Part shown: piece by piece, positions 10,923-21,433 of the stretch
Position numbering within the stretch: the first letter of the stretch is position 1
How the letters are laid out: each line of letters opens with the position of its first letter
Source: Adiantum capillus-veneris
Lineage: Eukaryota; Streptophyta; Polypodiopsida; Polypodiales; Pteridaceae
Direction: 5' to 3'
NCBI GenBank assembly: GCA_014529385.2
Contig: CM043960.1
Coordinates: 22,561,719 to 22,625,718, forward strand
Length of the DNA: 64,000 nt
Made by a program: the position numbers and the translations under genes
The notes under the pieces: model-generated
Database searches by the model: none
Seen by the model: the letters and a program-made list of their open reading frames with translations, nothing else
Told to the model about the DNA's origin: nothing

Positions 10923-11578
10923 ATGATCTATGCCACATCAATTACACATGAGTATTGGCATTGTGGTTGTACTCACTTGATTGGTTTGCATTAGTGTGGA
11001 ATTCTTTTGTAGTCTAATAGGACACTCGGCTACACGATGTGGACCCCCACACTTGTAACGTTGAAGAGGTGGTCTCTTGACAATGAAATTGATATTTTGG
11101 TCTCTTGCTGCAAGAGAAGCTTCTTGATAGACATGTTTGACTTGTCCCGAATAGTCCTCCATGCAGTATTGTGGAATTCTTCAAGTGCATCAATCCCATA
11201 GGCAATATTAGGGTCTAACTCATCCTCGCAATCCACACAAGCAATAGATGACTCACAACCCACTTGATTCATAGAAGCGATTTTCGGATGTGGGGGTTGT
11301 GGTCCTAACATAGGAGGTGGTAATGGTGTTGTTTGAACAACATTTTGGGCCCTAGGGACCATGTGCTGTGATGATTGTTCAAGAGGTGGGGCTGGCATCA
11401 ATGCAGGCATTCGAGATGTGTTTGTCCATGCTAAGGTTGATCTATTGGCCATCACATGTTTGAACATTATACAATCCTTAGCTTGATGACCATACCTCCC
11501 ACATGCATTGCAATTCCCATTAAATTTTACTCTAAACGTAGGGCATTCACTGGTACTATGTGGACCAAAGCAAATTGA
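10923..11578 (-). pseudogene. Gag zinc-knuckle region (element A)
   Basis: Four CCHC-type knuckles can be traced in two pairs. Near 11560 the first knuckle (CFGPHSTSEC) has its first Cys replaced by a stop, and the second is CNACGRYGHQAKDC. Near 11050 is a knuckle of the form KCGGPHRVAEC, and near 10940 CGIDHLIAQC. A Pro-rich spacer (about 11280-11440) separates the pairs. Such knuckles bind RNA in the nucleocapsid part of gag. Three of the four have CX2CX3HX4C spacing, one residue shorter than the usual CX2CX4HX4C. Confidence 0.75.
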
Positions 11579-12514
11579 TCACCATTGTTGCTCCCTTCTT
11601 GGATACATATGATTGTTGTGTGGACCACGATTGTCTCTAAGACTTTCTTGAATGGCCTTGGTGAGATCTACTAAATTCATCTCAAATATCTTTGGCTCTT
11701 TAGAAATAGGCTTTATTATCATTGGCTCATGCCCCAATCCTTGCGAGATAGTAGATTTAGGCTCAACAAACACTCTTTCTCCTTGAATCATGAAATTGTC
11801 CTCCAATTGGATTGCATTAGTGGCAACTGCTTCCCAAGTGGTGATACCTCTAAGGACTAGGCCATTGTAGATATCCTCATGTCGTAGTCCCCTAATGAAT
11901 CTATCAAGAAATTTTTTATTATTGAAGCACTCATTTGGATTACAACAAGAATTCAAATTCTTAAACACGGACTCCCCTTCCTCTCTTTGGGATTTTTGGA
12001 GCTGAGAGGCTACACCCCAAAGCACTCCCTCTCGTATGTACTCTTTCAAGAACAGTCTCCTAAGAGTAGGGTAAATCATTTTCTCTTCCACTCTTAGGGT
12101 CTTATTCCATTTCCCGCCCTTCCCACTCAAGGTCAGGCTTAAAGAATTACTCTTATGCAGATCAGTCTGTTCTCCTAGGGAATTGCATAGTTGTTCAAAT
12201 ACTTTGATATGATTTCTCACATCCCTGTCTCCACTAAGTTTTTGTGTGAGCTTGGCTATTTGTACTTCCTTACTTCTAGGCTCTCTATCACGCTTGCTAT
12301 GCATATTTTCAGCAATAGATTGACCGATAGCTTGACCCAAGTGAGCATGTATAGTGGGAACAAGTGCTCTCAGGACTACACGTGGAATGGAGGTTGGCAT
12401 CAGGTTAGGCATATGGGTGATCCTCGCGTCCCAAGATGGGTACGATGTTGTGCCATGTGGTGGCCCAAAGTTCATATGTGTGACCCTGGGCATATCAGAC
12501 GTGGGATGTGACAT
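11579..12514 (-). pseudogene. Gag capsid-like core (element A)
   Basis: A 311-codon open frame. The N-terminal ~95 residues are Pro/Thr/Met-rich. The rest matches a plant retrotransposon gag: KLTQKLSGDRDVRNHIKVFEQ, LSLTLSGKGGKWNKTL, LFLKEYIREGVLWGVASQLQ and FLDRFIRGLRHEDIYNGL. Structural protein that assembles the virus-like particle. It is open across the core but not joined in frame to its neighbours. Confidence 0.75.
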
Positions 12515-12565
12515 GCTAATGCTAGCTGGTATGGTCTCATTGAAATAAGGCCTTGGATGTTGTGG

Positions 12566-13834
12566 TCATGGAACATAAGTTGTTGAAACAATGGGAGAGG
12601 TAGGAGCTACATGAACACGCAGACCGAGAGGTGCATATGATTGATACACACTTGTAGGTACTGTTGTAGGCATTGGGCCACCATGTATCGGTGCTTTATC
12701 AATAAACGAGTTCCATGGCGTGTTTTTTGCCATGCCCATCACTGGGGTAGGCATGGTAGTTATGGTTTCATCAAGAGAAAGGAGAGAAACTTGGAAAGGT
12801 AAAGCTATATTATGTGGGGTCAGAATGTATTTAGACCCCTTGCAAATCAACATATGGAGGATCCATCGAGTTTACCGAGGGAGTCTCCATTTGTGATAAA
12901 GCTGATTGCTTAGCCTTCCCTGTATCCAAGAATCTCATGAGACCCGTTGAAGGCATGTGAATCCCTTTGTTCTGTCTCTCTAGCTCAATAACCCTATGGA
13001 TGAAATCACAAACTCTTTGTGGTTGATCCTCTAGTAACACTCGATGTAGATTGTTGGACATCTAACCAACCCACGTGATAGGTGTGACCTGTGTATAGGG
13101 CAATTAAAGTCTCCATTTGTAGTTCATACTCCCAATTTTCATTTAGAAATGCTCCATCTAGGATTGAGGTGCTAAGGGTGTCCATTAAACTAGATGCAAT
13201 GTGGCTCTCTGTGGTTTGACCCTTAGTGGTTGCTAATTCAGGAGCACTCAATTTCTTGACTAGCATGGATGTTGACATAGGGGCCTTTGCCTTTAGCTCT
13301 CTCCATTGCTCTGCCTTGCATAATCTTTTGATTTCCTTTTCCCTAGCTGCAATGATATATCGCTCAACTTCTTGCACTTCGACAAAGCTTCTACCATCAG
13401 GTAAAATAACCTCAGAGGGAAATAGCTTTGAAGAGTCAGGGAGTGTAGTGAATGGAATATTCACATGCATGGGGTCTACATTGGTCATGAATGGTGAATT
13501 TACTTTCCCACCCCCTTCATTTACATTTTGCTGGCTCGGAGCGAGTGGCTCTACTAAAAGTCTCTTTCAAGTGGCTAAGCACAGTCGGCCCGGATCGTTG
13601 GCCCATGGCATGCATATCTTGGCTTGACCTATTGGGATTGGGCGTCAGGTAACCTTCCATGACGTCGTAGTTAGAGGAAGAGTCACTAGATGCAATATGT
13701 TGGTCTTGAGTGGTACTACCTTGGGTTCCCGCTGAGGGCCTAGAGCTTAATGTGGAAGAATAATGGGTGTTCGCATAAACAGAGACACTCTCTATATGAT
13801 CATCCTCTAGCACACGACCAGAGTGTAGGTGCAT
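12566..13834 (-). pseudogene. N-terminal part of gag (element A)
   Basis: Open pieces at 13517-13834, 13006-13488, 12831-13061 and 12566-12853 overlap in different frames. The first begins MHLHSGRVLEDD, aligning with MHLRSSRVLEAE at the start of gag in element B (57144), so I take 13834 as the gag start. The second has VILPDGRSFVEVQEVERYI. No domain is known to me here. Frameshifts about every 300-450 bp. Confidence 0.6.
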
Positions 13835-14142
13835 GTGACCTCAACATCCTAGAAGTGTTGGTGAGTGCCCGTGAAAGCCACTCGCCTAGTTTTTTGGTCC
13901 TTTTTCCGACCAAGCCATGGAATATGGCGTGTGATAGCTCAAATGAGCATCCTGGTTAGAGGGATGTGACGTGCTTTATAGCCCCCTATTCGGTTACTTA
14001 ACGCCCTCAAAATCCTAAAAACAATCTTTTTCTAGTCGAAAAGAAGGATAAAATTAGTAAGTCCAAGGGTGTAAGTGTGAAGGAAAGGGTGGAGGACTTG
14101 AAGGCCTTGTCCCACATGCCCTCCCTTCCTCTTGAGAGAGTA

Positions 14143-14200
<58 letters not shown>

Positions 14201-14695
14201 GTGTTGGAATGATTTTGATCCCTTCCTTTTAATATAAGCTTCCCTTTTCTTTTTTATTTCAAAAAATTTTGGGCGTTTTTTATTATTTAATTTTTTAAAA
14301 TTATTTTTTATTAGAAATTTTTTTGTGTGGATAAGGTTGTGTTGTGTGGGCGATAAGCTCATGCACACAGAGCCTGCTTAATGTGCGCAAATGCACCTTG
14401 CAGCTCTATCAGAACGAGCTACACTGCACACTGAAACACTAATTAACACGCCTAACAGAACTAATTAACATTGCACACTTCAACACTAACATAACTAAAA
14501 ACCTGCTCATTGCCCACTGCAAAAAATATGCACATTACAGAGCTTAGACAAATATAACAAAACCTACACAAAGCTGCACCTTGCAGCACTAACAGAACTA
14601 ATCAAAAGGCATAAAAAACCGAAAAGGCCAGAAATGAATGGCTTCACGAGGAAACATTGAGTGCTCCTCGAGCTTGGTGCTTCTACCACATGTGG
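13835..14695 (-). other. Untranslated leader of element A
   Basis: About 860 bp between the 5' LTR and gag, similar in length to element B's leader (about 730 bp). A+T-rich, with TGTTAG-type short repeats in both. I do not recognise a primer-binding site next to the LTR end, unlike element B where it is clear. Confidence 0.5.
14143..14197. repeat. (TA)n microsatellite
   Basis: About 27 TA units in the leader of element A. Confidence 0.95.
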
Positions 14696-14902
14696 TGTTG
14701 GAGGACTTGTTGAACACTGTGTGCAAGCCAGGAATAGCTACAAGCACACAACCAGACTATCCTAGTAAGCTCAAAGGGGGTAGTGGTGTGTCACTCACTG
14801 CTCTATGCTTGCCGTCGTGAAGGATTCTATGCCACAAAGAAGAGGGAGCTGCCGCCGTTGCGCTCAACCACCTAGCTGTCGTCGATGCCGCCGCATGTTT
14901 GA

Positions 14903-14949
<47 letters not shown>

Positions 14950-14966
14950 AAGCACACACACACACA

Positions 14967-14998
<32 letters not shown>

Positions 14999-15283
14999 TA
15001 CACTCGTGAGCACACGATGGACAAGAAGGTAGAGATAGAGCAAGAGTACTTCTTTAGCATGCACCTCAAGAATGAGGATTTTAGGTCAAAATGGACCTTT
15101 TATATGAATCTGACCCATTCACAGTTGGACGCCCACAATGGCCAGTCATAGCAAAAATAATGTAAAAATGAGATAAGTGGTGCGCCTCTCATCGCTCTAT
15201 AGGACCGACAAACCCGGTCCATGACTCAAATAAAGTGATAAGGCATTTGTCAAAGGTGGTATGGTGTCTGTAAGTGGTTAACA
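14696..15283 (-). mobile_element. 5' LTR of element A
   Basis: 588 bp; on the minus strand it begins TGTTAACC (15283) and ends CTCCAACA (14696). It aligns along most of its length with the solo LTR at 28948-29536, including the promoter-like CATATAAAAG (about 15099-15090) and a compound GT/GA microsatellite. Its last ~30 bp differ from the solo LTR and element B, which end CGCACA, so two LTR subfamilies are present. Confidence 0.8.
14905..15001. repeat. (CT)n plus (CA)n compound microsatellite inside the LTR
   Basis: About 22 CT units, a short interruption, then about 24 CA units with two CATA variants. It lies in the transcribed part of the LTR. Confidence 0.95.
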
Positions 15284-15468
15284 TCATTGGATGACTTATA
15301 CATCAGACTCAACATTCTCGAGTCCATAGGATTGGCCCCTAACTTGATGTAGAAAGAGATGGAGAATGGTTTATGGACATCAAATCATGTTGTTGGGCCG
15401 CTAGACTTCAATGTATCATCTCCATACACATCCCATATTCACACAAACCAACACATTAAGAAAGACTT
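15284..15468. other. flanking sequence, no feature seen
   Basis: Nothing recognisable between the element A LTR and the 139-bp tandem repeat. Confidence 0.3.
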
Positions 15469-15740
15469 AATGTGTTAGACATCATGCAAGGTCTAGATGA
15501 GGGAGAATCTTCCTCTTCACCATCATCATTAGATGTTGGATCAATGGCACCTTCAACAAATAATGTGTAAGGCATTGAGACACCTTCCAACACTTCAAGA
15601 ATGCATTAATGTGTTAGACATCTTGCAAGGTCTAGATGAGGGAGAATCTCCCTCTTCACCATCATCATTAGATGTTGGATCAATGGCACCTTCAACAAAT
15701 AATGCGTAAGGCACTAAGACACCTTCCTCTCCCTACTAAA
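15469..15740 (+). repeat. tandem duplication, period 139 bp
   Basis: AATGTGTTAGACATC starts at 15469 and again at 15608, with only a few differences over each unit. One plus-strand frame in both units reads LDVGSMAPSTNN after a Glu/Ser-rich stretch, so it may derive from coding sequence, but stops close it. Confidence 0.85.
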
Positions 15741-17188
15741 AGTCTCAAAGATTTTATCTTTTGTAACATTGATATTATGTATTCCAGTGATGGAAAAAGG
15801 GCTAGGTTTAGTGCAATCCCACCTGGAAATGTATTTGAGTGTACGCTTATTGTAACCATATGTAAGGTCTTCAAGATTTTTGGGAAAAATTTTATGTATT
15901 TGAGTGTTTTAAAAAATGTAGGTTTAGTGTGATCCAACTTGCAAAATAAAACCTTCAAATATAGTAAATTTGCCTCTAAAATTTCTTATATGTAGGTTTT
16001 CCAAGTTTCCGGGAGAAACTATTGTGTATCTCAGTGCTAAAAAAAAACCTACATTCAGTGTAATCTAGCCTACAAATATAGTAAATTTGCCTCTAAAATT
16101 TCTCATATGTAGGTTTTTCAAGTTTTTGGGAGAAAGTATCGTGTATCTCAGTGCTGAAAAAAACCTACATTCTGTGAAATCTAACCTACAAATTTTGAGA
16201 TTTACCTCTAAATTCTAGATTTGAAGGTAAGCACTCCTACAAAGTTTAAACAAATTTAGTGTAAAAACCATCAAATACAATAAATTTGTCTCTAAAATTT
16301 GTCATAAGCATGTTTTCCAAATTTTTGAAAAAAGCATTGTGTACTTGAGATCTCAAAGAAAATCTAAGTTTGTAGTAAATTTGCCTCCTTGGAAAGTGAC
16401 CCCAAAGAGCAAGAACCCCTAAGATGAGGGTGCCAAGGGCCACATAAGTGCATTCCAAGAGGCTACTTTTAAATATGGTGTACATGTTGACCAAAACATT
16501 TTCAAACAGGAAGGTTTTTAAAAAGAGCCCCTCAATAGCCATTTTAGTTTGCTCATGTCAAATACTTGCATGATATCATATGCCTTTGAGATATAAGGAT
16601 ACACAGTTGCATCCGTACACAAGTCCTCACCTTGCCTCATGTGAAAACTACTTAAAGCTTCCTTACCCTCACCCTTCTCCTTCCAGACATATGTGGCATC
16701 CTAAACTACAAACAATGATACATGGAAAAAAGTACTCTATATCCAAGTGCTCGAAAAAAAACCTAGGTTAAGTGTGATCCCACCTACAAATTCTGAGGTT
16801 TACCTCTAAATTCCACACTTAAGTACATATTTGGATTAATTAAAGGTTTTTTTAACGAGAAACCTACCCCTATTTTAGCTTGCTAAGACATTCCAAGGCC
16901 TTTCCTTGGCATCAGGCGGCATCTTTTGTTTTTGCTACCCTACGTGGGATGCACTCTTTCAATGGGCACTTGCCTTTGGGGTTTAATCCACACAGGAATT
17001 CCACCCATTTGGAGGTGTGACTCTCTTACTCTAGCAATAGGACACTTACTTGGGATCATTATGACAAGGATGCAGCTTTTTACTTTGGCTTCACTCCCCA
17101 CTCCCTCACTCTATGCTTCACCCTCTATCCCTTAACCAAGTACTCGTAATCATTCTTTACGCCTACACACAGATTGTGTGTGATTTCT
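15741..17188. repeat. diverged ~118-bp tandem repeats and unassigned sequence
   Basis: Variant copies of a unit with ATATGTAGGTTTT, GTGTATCTCAGTGCT and AAAAAACCTACATT recur at about 15855, 15988, 16105, 16300 and 16725. The two best copies are offset by 118 bp. The rest (about 16370-16700 and 16850-17188) shows no gene. The TAGGTTT-rich unit is satellite-like. Confidence 0.6.
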
Positions 17189-17214
17189 CCCCCCCCCCCC
17201 CCCCCCCCCCCCCC
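17189..17214. repeat. poly(C) tract, 26 bp
   Basis: Uninterrupted run of 26 C on the plus strand. Confidence 0.95.
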
Positions 17215-17774
17215 AACACTGGATTACCCATGGCCGTTGCCGCTGAATAACATATACCTCGTGATGATAATAAGATGATGAACATATTAAAACAGATTTT
17301 CCAAGATTGGGGCTACTAAGAGCATTTATCGAACGGGTATTTAAATTAGTTGAGGGTTGCTCTATGCTCCTCACTTAGCCTTGGCTTTTGCGTATCGTAT
17401 GTGTATGTGAAAGAGAGTTTTTTTGAGGGCATGAACATCTGCTTACTGTGTGGCTATGGAGATGGTTGAACATAAGGAGGCTTCATAGGTCGGTACTCCA
17501 AAAGGAGTGGATTGGGTTCTTTTATTGCATTTTCCCATTATTGCGCACTTTATAGTTCTCTAAGGGTTGTTATTAAGTACACCTTGGTATGATGCTAGGG
17601 CGTCAGATACTTGGACTCTGGCTTGTGGATTGGGGTTGTGTGCATATCATAAATATCATTCTATTGTTTGCATGCTTTGGATGGCTTCTATTCCATTTGA
17701 TATTGGTCGGGTTGCTAGCGGAATAAGGATTCCGCTTTTGATGTATTGTATTGCTCACTGGGGGCTGGCTTTTA
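17215..17774. other. unassigned sequence next to a copia fragment
   Basis: No domain seen. It probably includes the 3' part of the copia element whose RNase H lies at 17775-18260, because it is directly downstream on the minus strand. Confidence 0.3.
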
Positions 17775-18260
17775 CTATAATTTTTTAACAGTATTGTGGC
17801 TGAGTAGACTGGGTTTGAGCCATACACACTCAACCGTAGCTATGAAGACTGCCCTATACTCAACCTCACAACTTGAAGTGGCCACAACAGGCTGCTTCTT
17901 GCTCAACCATGATATACATGAACTGCCAAGCATGAAACAAAAACCACTTGTGGACACTCGTGTCAAAGCAACGAGCCCAATCTAAGTCCGAAAAAGCATG
18001 TAAATTTGGCGGCAATGATCCCCCCTTGGGATAAAACAATCAAGATGTAAAGTGCCACTAAGGTAGCAAAAGATCCTCTTGACAGCCTGCCAATGCTTAG
18101 ACCCTGGGCTATGCATAAATCTGTTGGCATGTGAGACTGCAAACTGAATATCTGGCCTCGTGTTGCATACATAAATGAGGCAGCCAACAGTAGTTTGGTA
18201 AAGAGTGACATCAGCAAGATCGCCAGCATCAGTAGACTCAACTTCAAACGTGCCAAATCA
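17775..18260 (-). pseudogene. Ty1/copia RT tail and RNase H fragment
   Basis: On the minus strand, across frameshifts: YQTTVGCLIYVCNTRPDI, RFMHSPGSKHWQAVKRI, FSDLDWA (the first RNase H Asp), then VSTSGFCFMLGSSCISWLSK and SSCEVEYRA (Glu motif). This is the standard end of a Ty1/copia pol. RT proper, integrase and gag are absent here, so it is a fragment. It is not the missing end of the copia element at 31-35 kb, which is on the other strand. Confidence 0.85.
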
Positions 18261-18304
18261 CATTGGACGATATAAAAATCTAGTCTCGTGCTGCATAAAC
18301 ATAT

Positions 18305-18390
18305 GTTTTCACTATATATTAACATTTTTAGTAAACAAAGCTAAAAAATTGTAAACATCTGGTTTCACTATATATTAACATTTTTGGTAA
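18305..18390. repeat. direct duplication of a ~29-bp AT-rich segment
   Basis: TTTCACTATATATTAACA followed by TTTTTRGTAA occurs at about 18306-18334 and 18363-18390, the second copy abutting the hairpin that follows. Confidence 0.8.
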
Positions 18391-18538
18391 CCTAAGGGGC
18401 AAACAAAGTTAGAAAATGCAAAAAAAGGGTGGCCACAAGGGCGCGTAGGTGAGCCATCCAAAACTGCTGGATGGGCCATCTGCGCGCCCTTGTGGCCACC
18501 CTTTTTTTTGCATTTTCTAGCTTTGTTTGCCCCTTAGG
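18391..18538. repeat. 148-bp near-perfect inverted repeat (hairpin), MITE- or small-RNA-precursor-like
   Basis: Left arm 18391-18460 begins CCTAAGGGGCAAACAAAG and right arm 18468-18538 ends CTTTGTTTGCCCCTTAGG. The 70-bp arms pair with about five mismatches and one 1-bp gap around a 7-base loop. The transcript of either strand would fold into a long stem. No target-site duplication is obvious, so I cannot tell a foldback or MITE from an RNA-precursor hairpin or a simple inverted duplication. Confidence 0.85.
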
Positions 18539-20246
18539 ATAGCAAAAAATGTGAATATTTGATTTAAATTTAACTCTTCATGGCAAGAAGCACTTAACTT
18601 AAAACACATGGATAATCCGAAAAGCCAAATGACTATGGAGACAATAGACACAAGTCTTAATCATTTTGTCATTGCAAAGTCATTTGAAATGATGTGAGCC
18701 TCTACAGCTTCTTGAATAGCCTCCAACACTATTGCTTGCATCCTATATTGATTTCCATAGCTTTGAAGAAACTCCTTCAATTTTTGATGCATGGCCATGA
18801 TTCAAGTGTTAAGTTTTTTTTTTTTCTTTTTCAAGTGTTGAACTTTTAGGTTGTTTTCAATACCTTCTAGCTTCCAATCGGCTCCAAATTTGTCTGGGAT
18901 TGTCTCACATGAATTTGTTCATCTCGTTGCGCTCTTTGACCATCGTCTGATGCAAAAAAATCATATCTTGCTCGAATTTCTTAAAAAATGACGTAAAACA
19001 GACATTTCTTACTTTTTCCTTAATCTACGGGCTCCAACGAGCATTAAAACCATGGAATCTAAAAATACTCAAAGAACCAATGTTTTTTATTGTGTTAAGA
19101 ATTGTATTTCCTACATACAAAACTTTCCTAAAATCTCACCCTAACACCTTCAAAAGTGGCTTCCAAGGAGTGCACTTGGTCAAAATTTGAAACTGAAGGA
19201 AAACAATCAGAATGAACTCCTAAACTGTGTACAAACTTTAAAATAACCAAAATTTTCTTCAAAAAAAAAGTTATGCTAATTTTTTTGAAAATAGGCCCCC
19301 CTTGACTTCCCACAATGATAGAAGTCAAAGGGTTCAGGGAGATGTATGGTGTCACAAGTGCATGGTACGAATCTCATCGAGGTTTATTTTGTCAAGATCT
19401 CTTGTACTTTATCATGTCTTCTCATGTACAATCTTACTAAACAAAAACAAATTTACACTTTAAATGACTACAAATCCTATTTAACTTATCAAACAATCTA
19501 AAATATGGTAGACCTAGAGTGATCTTACACATCAACAAACAAAAAAGTCCAATTTTTTTCTCATTAACATTCATGAACAACTTTCAAGGGGTAGTGCAGT
19601 CATAGTTCTTACATCCATCCCATGACATGGTTTGCTCATGGGGTGACCTATCACATAAAAATATCGTTGGTGGGGATGCCCTCATGTTAGGAAAGGGTGT
19701 GTTGCCGATGAAAGGTTGTTGTATTGTCCTACTAGGGATCTCTCCATGTTAGCATAATGATTTTTGGTGTAGTGGGAGCCACATTGCTTGAGGAGAGCTT
19801 TGTGCCACCGTAAAAGCTTCATGTTATGGCAGTTCCTTGAGCCATTCTTGCAAACAACGCCACTCAACTTGTATCATGACGTGTTAGAGACATGTTCTTC
19901 AAACAAAAACATGTATGAATTCAACATTTGCAAGCTGTATAATAAAGACACTTGTTAAGTATATGCTGTACGAATTTGCAAGTATTTCCATCCAACTAGG
20001 AATAAAAAATCTTAAAATATACATTAGGATGAGATTACCCACCTCTAATAAGCATGGATTTGAAGCACCTACGTGCAAGATGTAACAACGGAGGTTGTTT
20101 TAGAGGAAAAGTGGTGATACTTGACCTCTCTAAGCTGCAGCCTTTCACTATTTATGCACAGTGTCTACCTTCAAAAAGGGATCCACCTTAGACTTCAAAG
20201 TCTATGATAAGAAGAACACAACCGAAAGTAAGAAGTATATTGTTAC
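18539..20246 (-). other. unassigned sequence, possible introns and exons of a degenerate minus-strand gene
   Basis: Short minus-strand segments look protein-like (about 18660-18800, an Ala/Glu/Gln-rich helix-like piece, and 19682-19867), but no domain is identifiable. A+T-rich sequence separates them. It may be the inward continuation of the TIR-type element ending at 21248. Confidence 0.25.
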
Positions 20247-20700
20247 CTTCTTGCACCAAGGGGTGTTTCTTTCAAATATGTGATGGTATTGGCAAGCTTC
20301 ATAATGTATACATCCTTTTCCTACAATTGTTGTTGGAGAGTTTCAACCTTCCTCTTCAAAGAGGCAATACTTTCTTGTAATGCCTCTGTTTTGAGCTGAA
20401 GAGCTTGACATTCGTGCATCCACAAATGCAAAGAAGCACCCGCATCCATACACAACCAATTGCAATAGCATAACAAGCCTACTTTTCCCCTCCCAAGTTA
20501 TTGAAGAACCATCAACATTCGTCTCACTGACGGTACGACGTTCTTGGGATGACCTCTACTCACCCTCACGTGCGGCTTTCGATGCAAATGCCGCGGACAA
20601 GAAAACATGTACACTTTGTTGTGCAGAGTACATGGTGGTGGTGGCATACGATTTGTGATGTCCATGACCACCATGGTAGCTGTTGCATGAGGAAGTAAAC
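20247..20700 (-). pseudogene. unrecognised gene fragment with a coiled-coil exon and splice-like donors
   Basis: Minus strand 20490-20247 encodes a heptad-like segment (ECQALQLKTEALQESIASL, then KRKVETLQQQL, one in-frame stop) and closes at AGAAG/GTAACA, a plausible splice donor. A second open segment (20738-20560) ends just before GTGAGTAG. I do not recognise the protein. Being just inside the terminus at 21248 and reading away from it, it may be a transposon-encoded gene; a decayed host gene is the alternative. Confidence 0.3.
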
Positions 20701-20880
20701 AATGAAAAGAAAGAGGGGGGAGGGAGAGGGAGGAACATGGGAGGAGAGAAGGGGGCATGGGGGGAGGGAGAGAGAGGGGAGGAGGAGGAGAGAAGGGGGC
20801 AGGGAGGGAGAGGAGAGGGAGAGAAGAGGGAGGAGGAGGAGAGAACAAAGGTTTTTTTTTTTGGGGGGGAGATTTTTTTT
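20690..20880. repeat. G+A-only tract, purines on the plus strand
   Basis: About 150 bp of nearly pure purine (GGGAGGGAGAGGA-type) followed by T and G runs. Open frames here are compositional artefacts. Confidence 0.85.
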
Positions 20881-21248
20881 AAAAAAGTGGACTTTTAGTG
20901 CTTGAAGGTTTAAAAAAAGATCACAAATGATTTTTTGATATGTATATACATTGGGGGCGAGTTTTAAGTAAAAAATAAGTAAAAATAAAAAGTCAAATTT
21001 TGGCTCTTAGTGACCCACCTTTTTGCTAATGTGGCCACACCCCTTTACTCCCTTCACTTTCCAAAAGGTAGAGAGAGAAAGTGACCTAGGTCCACATCCT
21101 ACATGTGTCTACAAAAATTCTAGAAAAGCTTACTCAAAACTAGCTTCTTGAATGCCCTTGTCCCATTAACCCTACACAACATTAGCCTCACTCCCTAAAA
21201 ATTAGGATTCCTTACAAGGCCCATGCAAAGTCCATATTTCTCCTAATG
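20881..21248 (-). mobile_element. terminal region of a possible TIR transposon (copy at the PP7 N-half)
   Basis: Read inward on the minus strand from 21248 it begins CATTAGGAGAAATATGG. The same terminus (CATTAGGAAAAATATG) occurs at 37283, also reading on the minus strand, and both abut PP7 pseudogene sequence at the same position. CATTA...TAATG ends recall CACTA-type elements. Further in, the two regions share only patchy similarity, so they would be diverged relatives or opposite ends of one element. Confidence 0.4.
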
Positions 21249-21349
21249 TAGACACCCTGTTGAGTGTTGTAGTAAACACATCTAGCCATTCCTTTGTTAC
21301 TCCATCGCCCGGACACCTCACCTCTTCCATAGCCATATTAGTCGCTTTG

Positions 21350-21350
<1 letters not shown>
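21249..21350 (-). pseudogene. PP7-type Ser/Thr phosphatase pseudogene, N-terminal fragment (copy 3)
   Basis: The minus strand encodes VTKEWLDVFTTTLNRVS, matching the N-terminal fragment in copy 2 (42180-42290), then stops abruptly at 21249 where the CATTAGG terminus begins. PP7 is a nuclear plant protein phosphatase of the PPP family. Only the non-catalytic N-terminus remains. The assignment rests on the longer copies 1 and 2. Confidence 0.6.

Positions 21351-21351
<1 letters not shown>

Positions 21352-21431
<80 letters not shown>
21352..21431. repeat. (CT)n microsatellite, ~80 bp
   Basis: About 40 CT units. In copy 2 the corresponding place holds (AC)n(AT)n(AG)n. Confidence 0.95.

Positions 21432-21433
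<2 letters not shown>

Larger units (their letters stand above)
1543..15283 (-). mobile_element. Element A: degenerate Ty3/gypsy retrotransposon with nested LTR fragment
   Basis: Read on the minus strand the order is: 5' LTR (15283-14696), leader, gag, retropepsin, RT, RNase H, integrase, a second retropepsin-like domain, an acidic C-terminal segment, and an LTR at 1926-1543. Domain order PR-RT-RH-INT is that of Ty3/gypsy. There is no chromodomain, and integrase zinc-finger and RNase H sequences resemble the plant non-chromovirus group. Many stops and frameshifts make it inactive. The lower LTR is only provisionally its 3' LTR: the bases next to the two LTRs do not form a target-site duplication, and a family C LTR fragment (3526-4750) is inserted in the body. 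Element B at 55.9-64 kb is a close relative on the other strand and was used to check the reading frames. Confidence 0.8.

Noticed and set aside
1543-15288. Target-site duplication joining the LTRs of element A
   Set aside because: Bases next to the two LTR ends (AATGA and CGTTG on the minus strand) do not match, so I do not claim the pair as one confirmed insertion.
18660-18800. Minus-strand segment resembling the histone-fold wording of H3 (an Ala/Glu/Gln-rich helix)
   Set aside because: Only about 20 residues look similar, flanks do not match and stops follow; too weak to call.
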